A stretch of DNA of 64,000 nt from Cloacibacillus sp. An23. Its GTDB lineage: Bacteria > Synergistota > Synergistia > Synergistales > Synergistaceae. Position numbers and translations under genes: made by a program. Under the pieces are notes generated by a model. That model was not told the origin of the DNA. It saw nothing but the letters and a program-made list of their open reading frames with translations, and did no database searches. Positions 1 to 14,973 of this stretch are shown one piece after another; within the stretch, counting starts at the first letter, position 1; each line of letters starts with the position of its first letter. Where the stretch lies: positions 1-64,000 of the forward strand of contig NZ_NFJQ01000004.1 of NCBI RefSeq assembly GCF_002159945.1. The letters run 5' to 3'.

Positions 1-116
1 TGACGCGCCAGCGTCTTCGTGATCGCCGCCGTCAGCGTCGTCTTGCCGTGGTCGATGTGTCCTATCGTACCTATGTTGAGGTGCGGCTTATTACGTACAA
101 AATGTTCCTTTGCCAT
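1..116 (-). CDS. tuf: Elongation factor Tu, N-terminal part only
   Basis: Only the first 38 codons lie in the window; the gene continues past position 1. The start ATG is at 116-114, preceded by a good GAGGAGG site. The visible protein carries the EF-Tu N-terminus and the G1 P-loop [12 protein letters not shown]-Tu delivers aminoacyl-tRNA to the ribosome. It is the last visible gene of the streptomycin-type operon, 35 bases downstream of fusA, and is probably co-transcribed with it. Confidence 0.97.
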   Translation of the reverse strand, partial: MAKEHFVRNKPHLNIGTIGHIDHGKTTLTAAITKTLAR

Positions 117-151
117 AGTTCTTAACCTCCTCTGATAATTCTCTAGGTATT

Positions 152-2218
<2,067 letters not shown>

Positions 2219-2258
2219 CGTCAACACCACCAAACAAGATTAAGATTTATCGTTTTCA

Positions 2259-2729
2259 CTACCAACGGTAATGAGCGAAGGCACGGTTGGCTTCAGCCAT
2301 ACGGTGAGTGTCCTCGCGCTTCTTTACAGAACCGCCCTCACCCTTGCAGGCGTCGCCGAACTCTCTCGCGAGACGCTCGACCATCGGAATGCCCTTGCGG
2401 GAACGAGAGTAGCTGATGATCCATCTGATCGCCAGCGCCTGCGCCCTGTCGGGCTTCACTTCGACGGGGACCTGGTACGTGGCTCCGCCGACGCGCCTTG
2501 GACGGACTTCCACCAACGGGCGGACGTTCGTCATCGCTTTTTCAAATACTTCGCCGGGCTCCATATTCAGCCGGCTTCCGGCCAATTCCAGCGCACCGTA
2601 GAGTATACGCTCGGCGGTGCTCTTCTTTCCGCCCATCATGAGACAGTTGATGAACTTCGTCACAGACGGATTGCCATAGATGGAATCGGGCGGCGTTACA
2701 CGTTTTTTTACATGACCTTTACGCGGCAT
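2259..2729 (-). CDS. rpsG: 30S ribosomal protein S7
   Basis: S7 is a primary 16S rRNA binder that nucleates assembly of the 30S head. The 156-residue protein starts MPRKGHVKKR and has the conserved stretch ending KREDTHRMAEANRAFAHYRW. The usual length is 155-156 residues. The start ATG follows a GGAGG site. Its position between rpsL and fusA is the standard bacterial str operon order. In other bacteria S7 can repress this operon, but no such site is recognised here. Confidence 0.97.
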   Translation of the reverse strand: MPRKGHVKKRVTPPDSIYGNPSVTKFINCLMMGGKKSTAERILYGALELAGSRLNMEPGEVFEKAMTNVRPLVEVRPRRVGGATYQVPVEVKPDRAQALAIRWIISYSRSRKGIPMVERLAREFGDACKGEGGSVKKREDTHRMAEANRAFAHYRW

Positions 2730-2758
2730 AAATAACTACCTCCACTGAAATTCCAAAA

Positions 2759-3130
2759 CTACTTCGGCCTACGCGCACCATAGAGCGAACGGCTCTGACG
2801 GCGGTTTTCGACTCCACCGCAGTCGAGCGTGCCTCTGATTATGTGATAACGGACGCCCGGCAGGTCTTTTACACGACCGCCGCGCACAAGCACGACAGAG
2901 TGCTCCTGAAGATTGTGCCCTACTCCGGGGATATAGGCGGTAACCTCTATACCGTTCGTAAGACGGACACGCGCGACCTTGCGAAGAGCCGAGTTCGGCT
3001 TCTTAGGCGTAACTGTGTATACGCGGGTGCAAACGCCGCGGCGCTGGGGATTTTCCTGGAGCGCAGGAGCGCTGGAACGGCGCCTCTTCTCTTCCCTGCC
3101 CGTGTGAATGAGCTGATTAATTGTTGGCAA
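2759..3130 (-). CDS. rpsL: 30S ribosomal protein S12
   Basis: S12 is the decoding-centre protein. The 123-residue protein contains the near-invariant [11 protein letters not shown] and [12 protein letters not shown] segments, where streptomycin-resistance lysines and the RimO-modified Asp lie in other bacteria. Both lysines are the sensitive wild-type residue by motif. The start is a TTG codon placed after AAGGAGGGAGCTAG; no ATG is available at the family start position. It is co-directional with rpsG (29-base gap) and follows the L7Ae-like gene. Confidence 0.96.
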   Translation of the reverse strand: MPTINQLIHTGREEKRRRSSAPALQENPQRRGVCTRVYTVTPKKPNSALRKVARVRLTNGIEVTAYIPGVGHNLQEHSVVLVRGGRVKDLPGVRYHIIRGTLDCGGVENRRQSRSLYGARRPK

Positions 3131-3159
3131 CTAGCTCCCTCCTTTTCATAGTAGTCGTT

Positions 3160-3408
3160 CTACTTTTTAAGAATCGCCGCGACTGCCGTTTTGTGTGGCA
3201 TTACGCAGGCTCTTCCTAACTTCACCGAATCTTCCGCTGTCTCTATGGGAGTCCGCGTTTCCTCAGAAACACGCCTTACCTCTCCCGCAAGCTTTTCGTC
3301 AGCGTCGTCCGCCAGAAAAATCTTCATCACTTCGCCGCGCCGCAGGCTCCTCATGACGCTGTTGAAACCCGCCGTCCTCGGTGAAGAGGATAATTCGATT
3401 AAAGGCAC
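3160..3408 (-). CDS. L7Ae/L30e-type ribosomal protein (YbxF-like)
   Basis: A small RNA-binding protein of the L7Ae/L30e fold, about 82 residues. In Firmicutes and Thermotogae such genes sit just upstream of rpsL, as here. Family features are a central hydrophobic stretch (MKIFLADDADEKL) and the segment KLGRACVMPHKTAVAAIL. The longer frame reaches 3435, but the GTG at 3408 lies seven bases after a perfect AGGAGG, so I choose it. Kink-turn RNA binding is known for relatives and inferred here. It is the first gene of the str operon. Confidence 0.8.
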   Translation of the reverse strand: MPLIELSSSPRTAGFNSVMRSLRRGEVMKIFLADDADEKLAGEVRRVSEETRTPIETAEDSVKLGRACVMPHKTAVAAILKK

Positions 3409-3441
3409 ACGAACACCTCCTGTGCGCAGCCGCACCGATAT

Positions 3442-3470
3442 ATATTAACAGCGCGGGGCATACGTGTCAA
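3442..3470 (-). promoter_or_regulatory. Promoter of the str operon
   Basis: Minus-strand -35 TTGACA (3470-3465), 17-base spacer, -10 TAATAT (3447-3442). It lies 34 bases upstream of the L7Ae-like GTG start and overlaps the rpoC-distal hairpin at 3445-3495. It is a sigma-70-like match by eye only. Confidence 0.6.
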
Positions 3471-3495
3471 TAAAGACGATGCCCTGCGCTGTTAA
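3445..3495 (-). terminator. Long hairpin between rpoC and the str operon
   Basis: Arms 3445-3461 and 3479-3495 pair over 17 base pairs, one of them G-U on the plus strand, with a 17-base loop. The minus-strand distal side is followed by AT-rich sequence but no clean T-run. It may be a weak terminator or processing site for rpoC mRNA. It also contains the str promoter. Confidence 0.5.
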
Positions 3496-3526
3496 AATTA
3501 ACGCTGAATGCCGAGCGGAAAAGATT

Positions 3527-6500
3527 CTATTCCGCGAACGAGACCTCGGTCGGTTCGGATTCTGTCGCGTCGTCGCCGATTTCGGTTATCTCTACCTTGC
3601 GGTGACGCTCGACTCCGGTTCCAGCGGGAATCAGGAGGCCGATGATGACGTTTTCCTTCAGGCCCGCCAGGGTATCGACGTCGCCTCTCACTGCCGCAGC
3701 GGCGAGGACCTGAGCCGTCTGCTGGAACGACGCCGCTGAGAGGAAGCTGTCCGTCGCGAGCGCCGCCTTCGTCACGCCGTGTACGACGGGGCGCCACTGC
3801 GGCTCTTCGCTGAGCCGTCTTACAAACGACACTCTCTGCATAAGTTTCTTGTACTCAGAGGCAGACGACTTGGAGCGCACCGTGATCGTACCGTGCGCGG
3901 CGGAGGCTATCTTATCGAGCAGGGAGCTCGTGATCTCCTGCGCGCCGGCGACGGCGACGCCGCCCTTCTCGTCGGTGATGGGCTCGAGCAGTATCTTGCC
4001 GAGCACGCGCTCAGTGAGGAGAAGCTTCAGTACGCGCTCGCGCGTCAGAATCATGTCGTCGCATTCAACGCCGCTTATGGAGCCGTCGATGAGTCCGCTT
4101 ATCACCGCGCCGTCTATGACGTGCGGGATGTCGGTTATAACTTCGCCGTCGGCGTTCATCGCCTGCTTCACGGCTTTCCCGAAGAAGTGCTCGATAAGCA
4201 CGTGGTGCATCGCGTCCGTGAGATTGATAACCTCTGGCGACTTCCAAAGCTTTATCTGCTTCACGTTATGCTTTCTGAGCAGGGCGATAACGTCGTCGTT
4301 CAGCACGGCGTCTGATTTTACTATGACATTTCCTTCCTCGTCCGTTATGTCGCCTGATATCCATGCCTTGTCTTTGTTCTCTTCGAGCAGGTTCATGTCA
4401 CGGATGCATACAGGTCTCGGAGCGAATCCGGTTATCGCGGAAAGGTCCGAGGATGCGAGGCGCGTGCCTTCTTTTATAAGCACTTCGCCGCTCTCGGGCG
4501 AGGTGAAGTCGCTCGTCAGCTCAAGGCCTTCCATAGCGCGTCTGAAATTGCTGTCGCCTATGATCACGCGCACCTCTCCGGCGGAGTCCTCGGCGATTAT
4601 CTCTGTCGCCGGGCTGCCGGGCTGCAGTATGGTCTCCAGCATTCCCTTCGAGAACGAGGAGAAGTCCTGCGAGCCGTTCTCGGGCGCGGCGGCCCCTACG
4701 ACGTCGGTCACCTTGTAGTTCTTTATAAACTCGTAGGACTCGTCGAGCGACTGCGCGTTCTGCTCGCGTATCTCTTCGACGGCCTTCTCGAGGTCGTCCT
4801 TCCAGACGAGTTCGCCGGAGACGAAGGCGCTGTCGCCCTCCTTCATTACGCGGACCCGGTTGACCGGAGCGACCTTGCGCAGGATCGTCTCGATGTGTTT
4901 GTCGTTGATGGAGACGCCCTGTGAACGGTAGACTTCCTGGATGCCGTCGAGCAGATAGTGCTGTACGGCTTCGAGCCCTTCGACTTCAAGGAGCTGCTGA
5001 GGATCGATATAGCCTTCGGTGAGGAGCTGCCCCTTCTTGATGTGGCTGCCCTCTTCTATGCCGGAGAGAAGGTTCTGCGAGGCCGGGATGTTGTAGGAGA
5101 CGCGCTCTTCCGTTCCGTCCTCGTGCTCTTTCGCTATTATCAGTTTGCGCTTGCCGTCCATTTCGCGCACCTCGACGAGCGTGCCCTCTTCCTCCGCGAG
5201 GATGGCGACCTTTTTCGGGCGGCGGACTTCAAAGAGCTGTTCGATTCTCGGAAGGCCCTGCGTGATGTCTTCACCGGTGAACTGGCGTACGCCTCCGGTG
5301 TGGAATGTGCGCATCGTAAGCTGCGTACCCGGTTCGCCTATCGACTGGGCGGCGACGACGCCGACCGATTCGCCTATGGCGACCTTCTTTCTCGTCGCCA
5401 GGTCGCGTCCGTAACAGGTGCGGCAGATGCCGTGGCGCAGGCCGCAGGTCAGCGGGCTGCGTACCCAGACGGAGGTTATGCCGAGGGATTCGATATATTT
5501 CGCCTTCTCGGCCGAGATTTCTTCGTTTCTTTCAAGAAGGAGCTCGCCCGTCTCCGGGTTCTTAACGTCCTCGAGGCTGACTCGGCCAGTCAGGCGCTCG
5601 GACATGCTGATCGTCGCCTTGCCGTCCTGCTGCAGGAGCGGACGAATCTCGACGCCGTGATGCGTGTCGCAGTCCTCTTCCATTATTATAAGATCCTGCG
5701 CGACGTCTACGAGACGGCGGGTCAGGTATCCCGATTTAGCGGTACGAAGGGCCGTGTCGGCGAGTCCTTTTCGGGCTCCGTGCGTGGATATGAAGTATTC
5801 CAGCGTATTGAGCCCTTCTTTGAAGTTCGCAGTGATCGGGTAACGGATGATGCGTCCCGACGGGTCGGCCATGAGTCCGCGTATACCGGCCATCTGCGCG
5901 ACCTGTCCGCGCGAGCCTCGGGCTCCCGAGTCGACCATGACCCACAGCGCGTTGTTGAGGTCCATGCCCTCCATTATCTTGTCGGAGATGCGGCGTCCCG
6001 CGTCGGACCAGAGTATATCTTTCTGGCGCATGTACTCGTCCTCGGTGAGGATACCCATTTCGTACTGGCTCGTGAGGTCCTCCTCCTGGACGAGAGTGAC
6101 GTCGAGTATCTCCTCTTTTTCCTTCGGAACGATGACGTCGCCGACGCCGAGGCTGATGCCGCTTATCGTGGACCACTTGTAGCCGAGCGCCTTGATGGCG
6201 TCGAGCATGACGACCATGCCGGTCTGTCCGACTTTGTCGTAGGCCTCGTCAAGAAGCTTGCCCATTACTTTCTTATTTATTATCTCGTTCTTGTAGCGGA
6301 AGCCGGGGTGCAGCGCGCAGTTGAAGAGCACGCGGCCCGGAGTCGTCTCTATCCATTTGCCGTCTACAGTGTCGCACTCCCACGCCGGGTCTTTTTTGAG
6401 CAGCACCTTTGAGTTGACGTGGACGAGCTCGTGATCGAGCGCCGAGAGCACGTCGTCCATGTCGCGGAAGTGCATACCCTCTCCCTTCATGCCGTCGCGC

Positions 6501-8541
6501 ATCGTCGTGAGGTAGTAGACGCCGAGGATGATGTCCTGCGTCGGCGTTACGACCGGCTTGCCGCTCGCCGGCGAGAGCAGGTTGTTCGAGGAGAGCATGA
6601 GGACGCGCGCCTCGGTCTGCGCCTCGAGCGAGAGCGGGACGTGGACGGCCATCTGGTCTCCGTCGAAGTCTGCGTTGAAGGCTGTGCAGACGAGCGGATG
6701 CAGGCGTATCGCCTTTCCTTCTATAAGCACCGGCTCGAACGCCTGTATACCGAGGCGGTGGAGCGTCGGCGCGCGGTTGAGCATGACGGGGTGGTCCTTG
6801 ATGATGTCCTCGAGGATTCCCCATACCTCGTCGCGTCCGCGTTCGATGAAGCGGCGGGCGCTCTTGACGTTCGGAGCGAGGCCGCTCTCGACGAGCTTGT
6901 GCATGACGAAGGGCTTGAAGAGCTCGAGCGCCATCTGCTTAGGCAGTCCGCACTGGTATATCTTGAGGTGCGGGCCGATGACGATGACGGAGCGGCCGGA
7001 GTAGTCGACGCGCTTGCCGAGAAGGTTCTGACGGAAGCGGCCTTTCTTTCCGCGCAGAAGGTCGGTGAGGCTCTTGAGCGGACGGTTGCCGGCACCAAGC
7101 ACCGCCTTGCCGCGGCGTCCGTTGTCTATAAGCGCGTCTACGGACTCCTGGAGCATACGCTTCTCGTTGCGCACGATTATCTCGGGCGCGCGGAGCTCCT
7201 GAAGCTTGCGCAGACGGTTGTTGCGGTTTATGACGCGGCGGTACAGGTCGTTGAGGTCGGAGGTCGCGAAGCGTCCGCCGTCGAGCTGGACCATCGGGCG
7301 AAGGTCGGGCGGGATGACCGGAAGGACGGAGAGCACCATCCATTCTGGGCGTGAGTCGCTCTTGCGGAAATCCTCGGCCACCTGGAGGCGCTTGATCAGC
7401 TTGCGCTTCTTCTGCCCTGAGCACTCGGCTATCTCCTCGCGGAGCTGGTCGACGAGCGTGTCGATGTCTATCTCGTGCAGCAGCGTGTAGACGCCCTCTG
7501 CTCCGATGCCGGCCTTGAAACCGCCGTCGTAGGCTGCGCAGATATCCTGCTCTCGCTCGAGGATTATGTCGCCGCGCTCGAACGGCGATTCGCCGCCGTT
7601 GATGACGATGTAGCACGGGTCTTCTATCGTCTCCGTCTCCTCGACAGCCTGAAAGCGCTTCGGATATTTCTGCGTGTAGAGACGAGACTCGCTTTCTGAT
7701 ATTACGTCGTTTTTCGCGAAAGGAAGGTGGACGACGGCCGTGACTATGTACGCCTCCTGGTTGTTGAGAACCGTGCGGTCGGCCTTGAGCTCCGGATCGC
7801 GCTCAAGCATCACCTTTTTCTTGGTTTCCGATACGGTCTTGGCATCTTCCAGGGCTTCACCCTCTTTGTAGACCCTGTAGGCGGGCTCGACCTTGAAGAG
7901 GTCGTCTCCGAAGTCGCTGCGGAAACGGCTGACCTGAGACGCGGTGATGATATCGCCTTCGTCGACGGGGACGTCTTCGACCTTCGTTATGCGGTAGGCC
8001 TCCTCGGCCTTGAACTTCGGGTCGTAGAAACGATGGATGCGCTCCTCCGAAGCCGACATGAGAGAGCCGCGGCGGGCGAGGTCTATCCTGCGGCCTTCGC
8101 TGACTACCTTATATACCTTTTCACGGCGGCGAGTCGGAGCGAAATATACGACTTTCTCAAGTTCCTTCGTCGAAGCGCCGAGCAGCAGGCTGAGGCGGCT
8201 CGGTATGCCGCGGAGGTACCAGATATGGACGACGGGAGCGGCGAGCTCGATGTGCCCCATCCTCTCGCGGCGCACACGGTTGTCCGTGACCTCGACTCCG
8301 CAGCGTTCGCAGACAACGCCGCGGAATTTCGGGCCGCTGCGCTTATATTTGCCGCAGGCGCACTCGTAGCTCCTGATTGGGCCGAATATGCGCTCGCAGA
8401 ACAGGCCGTCCTTTTCGGGACGGAGCGATCTGTAGTTTATGGTTTCGGGCTTTTTGACTTCCCCGCTGGAGAGCTCCCTGACTCTCTCCGGGGAAGAAAG
8501 CCTCATTCTTACTCCGGCGATTTCATGGCCTATGTTAGTCA

Positions 8542-8542
<1 letters not shown>
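3527..8542 (-). CDS. rpoC: DNA-directed RNA polymerase subunit beta'
   Basis: The beta' subunit forms the RNA polymerase catalytic centre. The protein has 1671 residues. It has the N-terminal zinc site C61, C63, C78, C81, the absolutely conserved [12 protein letters not shown] catalytic loop near residue 625, the second cysteine cluster ([11 protein letters not shown]) near 1035, and the family C-terminal motif [19 protein letters not shown] near 1590. It is about 250-300 residues longer than E. coli RpoC. Two insertions are visible: a repetitive one at roughly residues 150-350, and one of about 310 residues just before GVTKAAL. Its ATG overlaps the rpoB stop as TAATG, implying translational coupling. 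Confidence 0.98.
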
Positions 8543-12222
<3,680 letters not shown>

Positions 12223-12256
12223 GGGCGCATCCTCCCCATTCAAGAATTTATAAGAA

Positions 12257-12270
12257 TGTACAATCGTACA
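12257..12270. repeat. Short inverted repeat in the rpoB leader
   Basis: TGTAC-aatc-GTACA lies between the leader terminator and the rpoB ribosome site. It is a five-base-pair stem and may be chance. Confidence 0.3.
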
Positions 12271-12285
12271 AATGGAAATTATAAC

Positions 12286-12319
12286 AAAAAAGCGACAGCT
12301 GTCAATAGACAGGTGTCGC
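12286..12319 (-). terminator. Intrinsic terminator (possible attenuator) in the rpoBC leader
   Basis: Arms 12292-12303 and 12308-12319 form 12 pairs with one G-G mismatch and a four-base loop. On the minus strand the stem is followed at once by six T (12291-12286), a textbook intrinsic terminator. It lies downstream of the rpoB promoter and about 63 bases before the rpoB ATG. On the plus strand the stem is followed by CTGTTTTT, so it could also act in reverse. Confidence 0.75.
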
Positions 12320-12373
12320 CTGTTTTTATATTCGGCAAGTATTTCCTCTGCGTCCGGTTTCCCGACGTAGGCT

Positions 12374-12403
12374 ATTATGTAACAGCGGACGGTGTTTTGT
12401 CAA
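12374..12403 (-). promoter_or_regulatory. rpoBC promoter
   Basis: Minus-strand -35 TTGACA (12403-12398), 18-base spacer, -10 CATAAT (12379-12374). The start point would be near 12366, giving a leader of about 145 bases that contains the 12286-12319 terminator. Confidence 0.65.
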
Positions 12404-12413
12404 GCTTTTAGCG

Positions 12414-12443
12414 CGCCATCACACCGCGCCCAGCGTGATGGCG
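12414..12443. repeat. Nine-base-pair hairpin in the rpoB / 12525 divergent region
   Basis: CGCCATCAC (12414-12422) and GTGATGGCG (12435-12443) are perfect inverted arms with a 12-base loop, between the divergently transcribed rpoB and the 12525 gene. It has no T-run. It could be an operator or a leader structure of the plus-strand gene. Confidence 0.4.
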
Positions 12444-12524
12444 TTGCCTCGCGGCGCGACGCGCGCTAATATGTCGCTTGACGCGCGCGGAAGTCGCGGC
12501 GCGCGGTACAAAGGAGTGTTGTGA

Positions 12525-13055
12525 GTGAAGAATTATGAAAATCTCTCGTCTTTCAGTAAGGACGAGCTGATAAGGCTCATTGAGATATATTCAAAGAACT
12601 GGCTGGCGATGGACGGCGTGTGGTTTCAGTCGGTCGAGCGGCGCGACGGCATGGACGCGGCTATGTATCACGACGCGGAGGCGTGGCGGCGCTTCACGGT
12701 CATCGAGGCTAAGCGGATCAAGGAATTTCTCGGGTTGCCGGAGCGCGCGGGGCTCGAAGGGCTGGCTAAGGCGCTTCGGCTTCGCTTCTACGCGAATCTC
12801 AACGAGGACGAGCTTACGATAGAGGGGGACAGGCTCGTCTACACGATGGTGAAGTGCCGCGTGCAGACGGCGCGCGGGCGCAAGGGTATGCCCTTCCATC
12901 CGTGCAGGCCGGTCGGCTGCATCGAGTACGCCGGCTTCGCGCGAACGATAGACGACCGTATCTCATGCCGCTGCCTGAGCTGCTATCCAGAGGTGACGGA
13001 CGAGGGCTGCTGCTGCAAGTGGGAGTTCGCGCTCGAAGACGTGGAGGAAGCGTAG
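12525..13055 (+). CDS. Conserved protein of unknown function (DUF6125-like)
   Basis: A 176-residue soluble protein. The opening WLAMDGVWFQSVE and a central Asp/Glu-rich helical part resemble the DUF6125 family, whose function is not established; I recognise this only by eye. The C-terminal third is cysteine-rich (C at HPCRPVGC, SCRCLSCYP and GCCCKWEF), suggesting metal binding. The start is GTG at 12525, eight bases after AAGGAG. It is divergent from rpoB and appears monocistronic. There is no signal peptide or membrane segment. Confidence 0.8.
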   Translation: MKNYENLSSFSKDELIRLIEIYSKNWLAMDGVWFQSVERRDGMDAAMYHDAEAWRRFTVIEAKRIKEFLGLPERAGLEGLAKALRLRFYANLNEDELTIEGDRLVYTMVKCRVQTARGRKGMPFHPCRPVGCIEYAGFARTIDDRISCRCLSCYPEVTDEGCCCKWEFALEDVEEA

Positions 13056-13469
13056 CGCAAGGACGGCCGGTCCGCGTGAAGTGACGTTAGAAAATTCCGA
13101 GTGGGGCCGAAACGCGCCGGCGCGCGGCAGTTTGCGCCAGGCGCGCCGTCCCGGCGGCGTCCGGATAAAACAGGCGCCGCTTACTCCACGCGTGCAGACG
13201 GAGCGGCGGCTTCGCCCGCGCGCCGTGAGTATGCGGCGCTTTTGTTGATTTATGGATTTTTCGAAGAACCCGCAGGCTTCTCCGCGGCGCATGGAAATTT
13301 CCGCGGTTCTGCGGATTTTTCCAAACTAATGGAATTCTCCGTAAGCTTACGACGTTTTCATAAGTTCCGTTAAGATTTCCTTTGGCGCGCGAAGCTTTCC
13401 AAAGCTTCCGGAAATTGCCGCGCTCGCAGCGTTTTCCGGCGCGCGGAGCTGATTACGCGCAGCGCGCGG
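13056..13469. other. Intergenic region without a recognised gene
   Basis: A 414-base stretch between the 12525 gene and the convergent DUF1847 gene. Frames here are arginine- or proline-rich readings of GC-rich DNA with no ribosome site. No clear terminator with a T-run was found. A locally AT-richer patch lies at about 13240-13400. Confidence 0.5.
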
Positions 13470-14072
13470 CTACGCCTCGCTTTCGTGCTCCTCGGCGTAT
13501 TTGCTCGCCTCGCGCGTCATGCGCTTGTATATCGCGGAGCAGTAGAGCGCGCCCATCGGGTTGTGCGCGAGGACGCGGTCTTTCGCGGCGACGGGGACGA
13601 CCGGCGCTTTAGAATATTTTATGAAGAGCGCGTCGTGTCCGACGCAGAGGCCGAGCAGCAGGTTGAGGTCGGTTTTAGCTTCTGCGAGCACTGCGGCCTG
13701 TTCGATGGGGTTGCACGAGACTTTGCCGACGCGTTCGCTCTGCATCGCGCCCATCTCGGCCTTCGGCACGCCGCAGACTTTGCAGTTGACGGTCGCTATC
13801 TCGAAATATTTTTCGAGTATCGCCGAGAGCTTGGCGGCTTCCTCCGAGAAGGCCGAGCAGAAGGCGAGGCCGAGCTTTTTATAGCCCATTTTCTGCGAGA
13901 ATATTATTATCTCCTGTATGCGGTTCGCCTCGCCGTAGTATTCGGCCTCGACCTCCGAGGCCGCCCGCATCATGCGGCGGTCGGTCTCGTCCGCGTAGAG
14001 CGCCGCGGCGTCGCACGAAGTGCAGGCGTTTCCCTCGCGGCACGGTTTTTCAGTGCATTTGTCGCATCTCAT
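13470..14072 (-). CDS. DUF1847 family cysteine-rich protein
   Basis: A 200-residue protein matching the DUF1847 pattern: an N-terminal CDKCTEKPCREG cysteine cluster, a central helical part, then LLLGLCVGHDALFIKYSKAP and KDRVLAHNPMGALYC. Cysteines at CKVCGVP suggest a bound metal or cluster. The molecular function of the family is unknown. The start ATG directly abuts the stop codon of the upstream pseudouridine synthase, so the pair is probably one transcript. It is the last gene of a three-gene minus-strand run with the RluA-like and YhaM-like genes. Confidence 0.85.
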   Translation of the reverse strand: MRCDKCTEKPCREGNACTSCDAAALYADETDRRMMRAASEVEAEYYGEANRIQEIIIFSQKMGYKKLGLAFCSAFSEEAAKLSAILEKYFEIATVNCKVCGVPKAEMGAMQSERVGKVSCNPIEQAAVLAEAKTDLNLLLGLCVGHDALFIKYSKAPVVPVAAKDRVLAHNPMGALYCSAIYKRMTREASKYAEEHESEA

Positions 14073-14972
14073 CTATAACTCGCCTCTTTCGTATTTTTTC
14101 ATATCGTCTGGTATCGGGGCCTCTATCGCGCGTCCGCGCAGCGCCGGCGGCAGGGCCGGGTCGTCGGGGAATTTCACGAGCCGCGCGTGGAGCAGCGGCC
14201 GTTTTCCCATTTTGCCGCCGTATTTCGCGTCGCCGGCTATCGGGTGGCCTATCGCGGCGAGGTGAGCGCGCGCCTGATGCGGGCGGCCCGTCACGAGCTC
14301 CGCCTCGACGACGCTCCTGTCTCCGGCTGTCGCTATCCTTCTGTATATCGTCAGCGCGCGCTGCCCGCGCTCGTCGGGGCGCACCGTGTTCGTCCGCGCG
14401 TCCTTGAGCAGCGGGATTTCGATTCGCCCGCTCTCCTCCGTCACGCCCTCGACGACGGCGCGGTATATCTTTTTTATTTTCCGTTCGCGTACCAGCTCGG
14501 CGAGCACGCGCTGCGCCCGCCCAGTGAGCGCTATTATCACCGCGCCCGATGTGTTCCTGTCGAGGCGCTGCACCGTCGCGGGGCGGTAGTCGCTCCGGCT
14601 CCAGCCGAGCTCCGCGAGCGCGCGCGTAATCAGCGAGTCGCCGCCGCGCTCGTCGGGCTGGGTCAGAAGCCCCGCCGGTTTGTTGACTATCCAAGCGAAA
14701 TCGTCCTTGTAGAGCGTTTCTAGCGGCTTCGCGCGGACAGGCCCGCGTTCCGGCGCGGCCGTCTCTTTTAAGCCGTCTTCCCACGGCACGGTCAGCCGCT
14801 GGCCTTCGGCGAGGCGCGCTTCGCCTTTGGTGCGCTTCCCGTCGAGGCGCACTTCGCCGGTGCGTATCGCCTTCATTATCGCGCCGAGCGGCACGCCGGG
14901 CCACAGGGTCCGCAGCACGCGGTCGACCCTGCGCCCGTCGTTGTCGGCGGATATTATCAGCTCGCGCGCCAT
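14073..14972 (-). CDS. RluA-family RNA pseudouridine synthase
   Basis: A 299-residue enzyme that isomerises uridine to pseudouridine in rRNA (RluC/RluD class) or tRNA; the exact target cannot be read from sequence. An S4-like RNA-binding region covers about residues 1-65. The catalytic motif is VQRLDRNTSGAVI (HRLD in most relatives; here QRLD), with the Asp being the nucleophile. The later GRPHQARAHLAAIGHPIAGD block is typical. It ends one base before DUF1847 and starts one base after the YhaM-like gene stop, so the three genes form a compact operon. Confidence 0.92.
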   Translation of the reverse strand: MARELIISADNDGRRVDRVLRTLWPGVPLGAIMKAIRTGEVRLDGKRTKGEARLAEGQRLTVPWEDGLKETAAPERGPVRAKPLETLYKDDFAWIVNKPAGLLTQPDERGGDSLITRALAELGWSRSDYRPATVQRLDRNTSGAVIIALTGRAQRVLAELVRERKIKKIYRAVVEGVTEESGRIEIPLLKDARTNTVRPDERGQRALTIYRRIATAGDRSVVEAELVTGRPHQARAHLAAIGHPIAGDAKYGGKMGKRPLLHARLVKFPDDPALPPALRGRAIEAPIPDDMKKYERGEL

Positions 14973-14973
14973 G

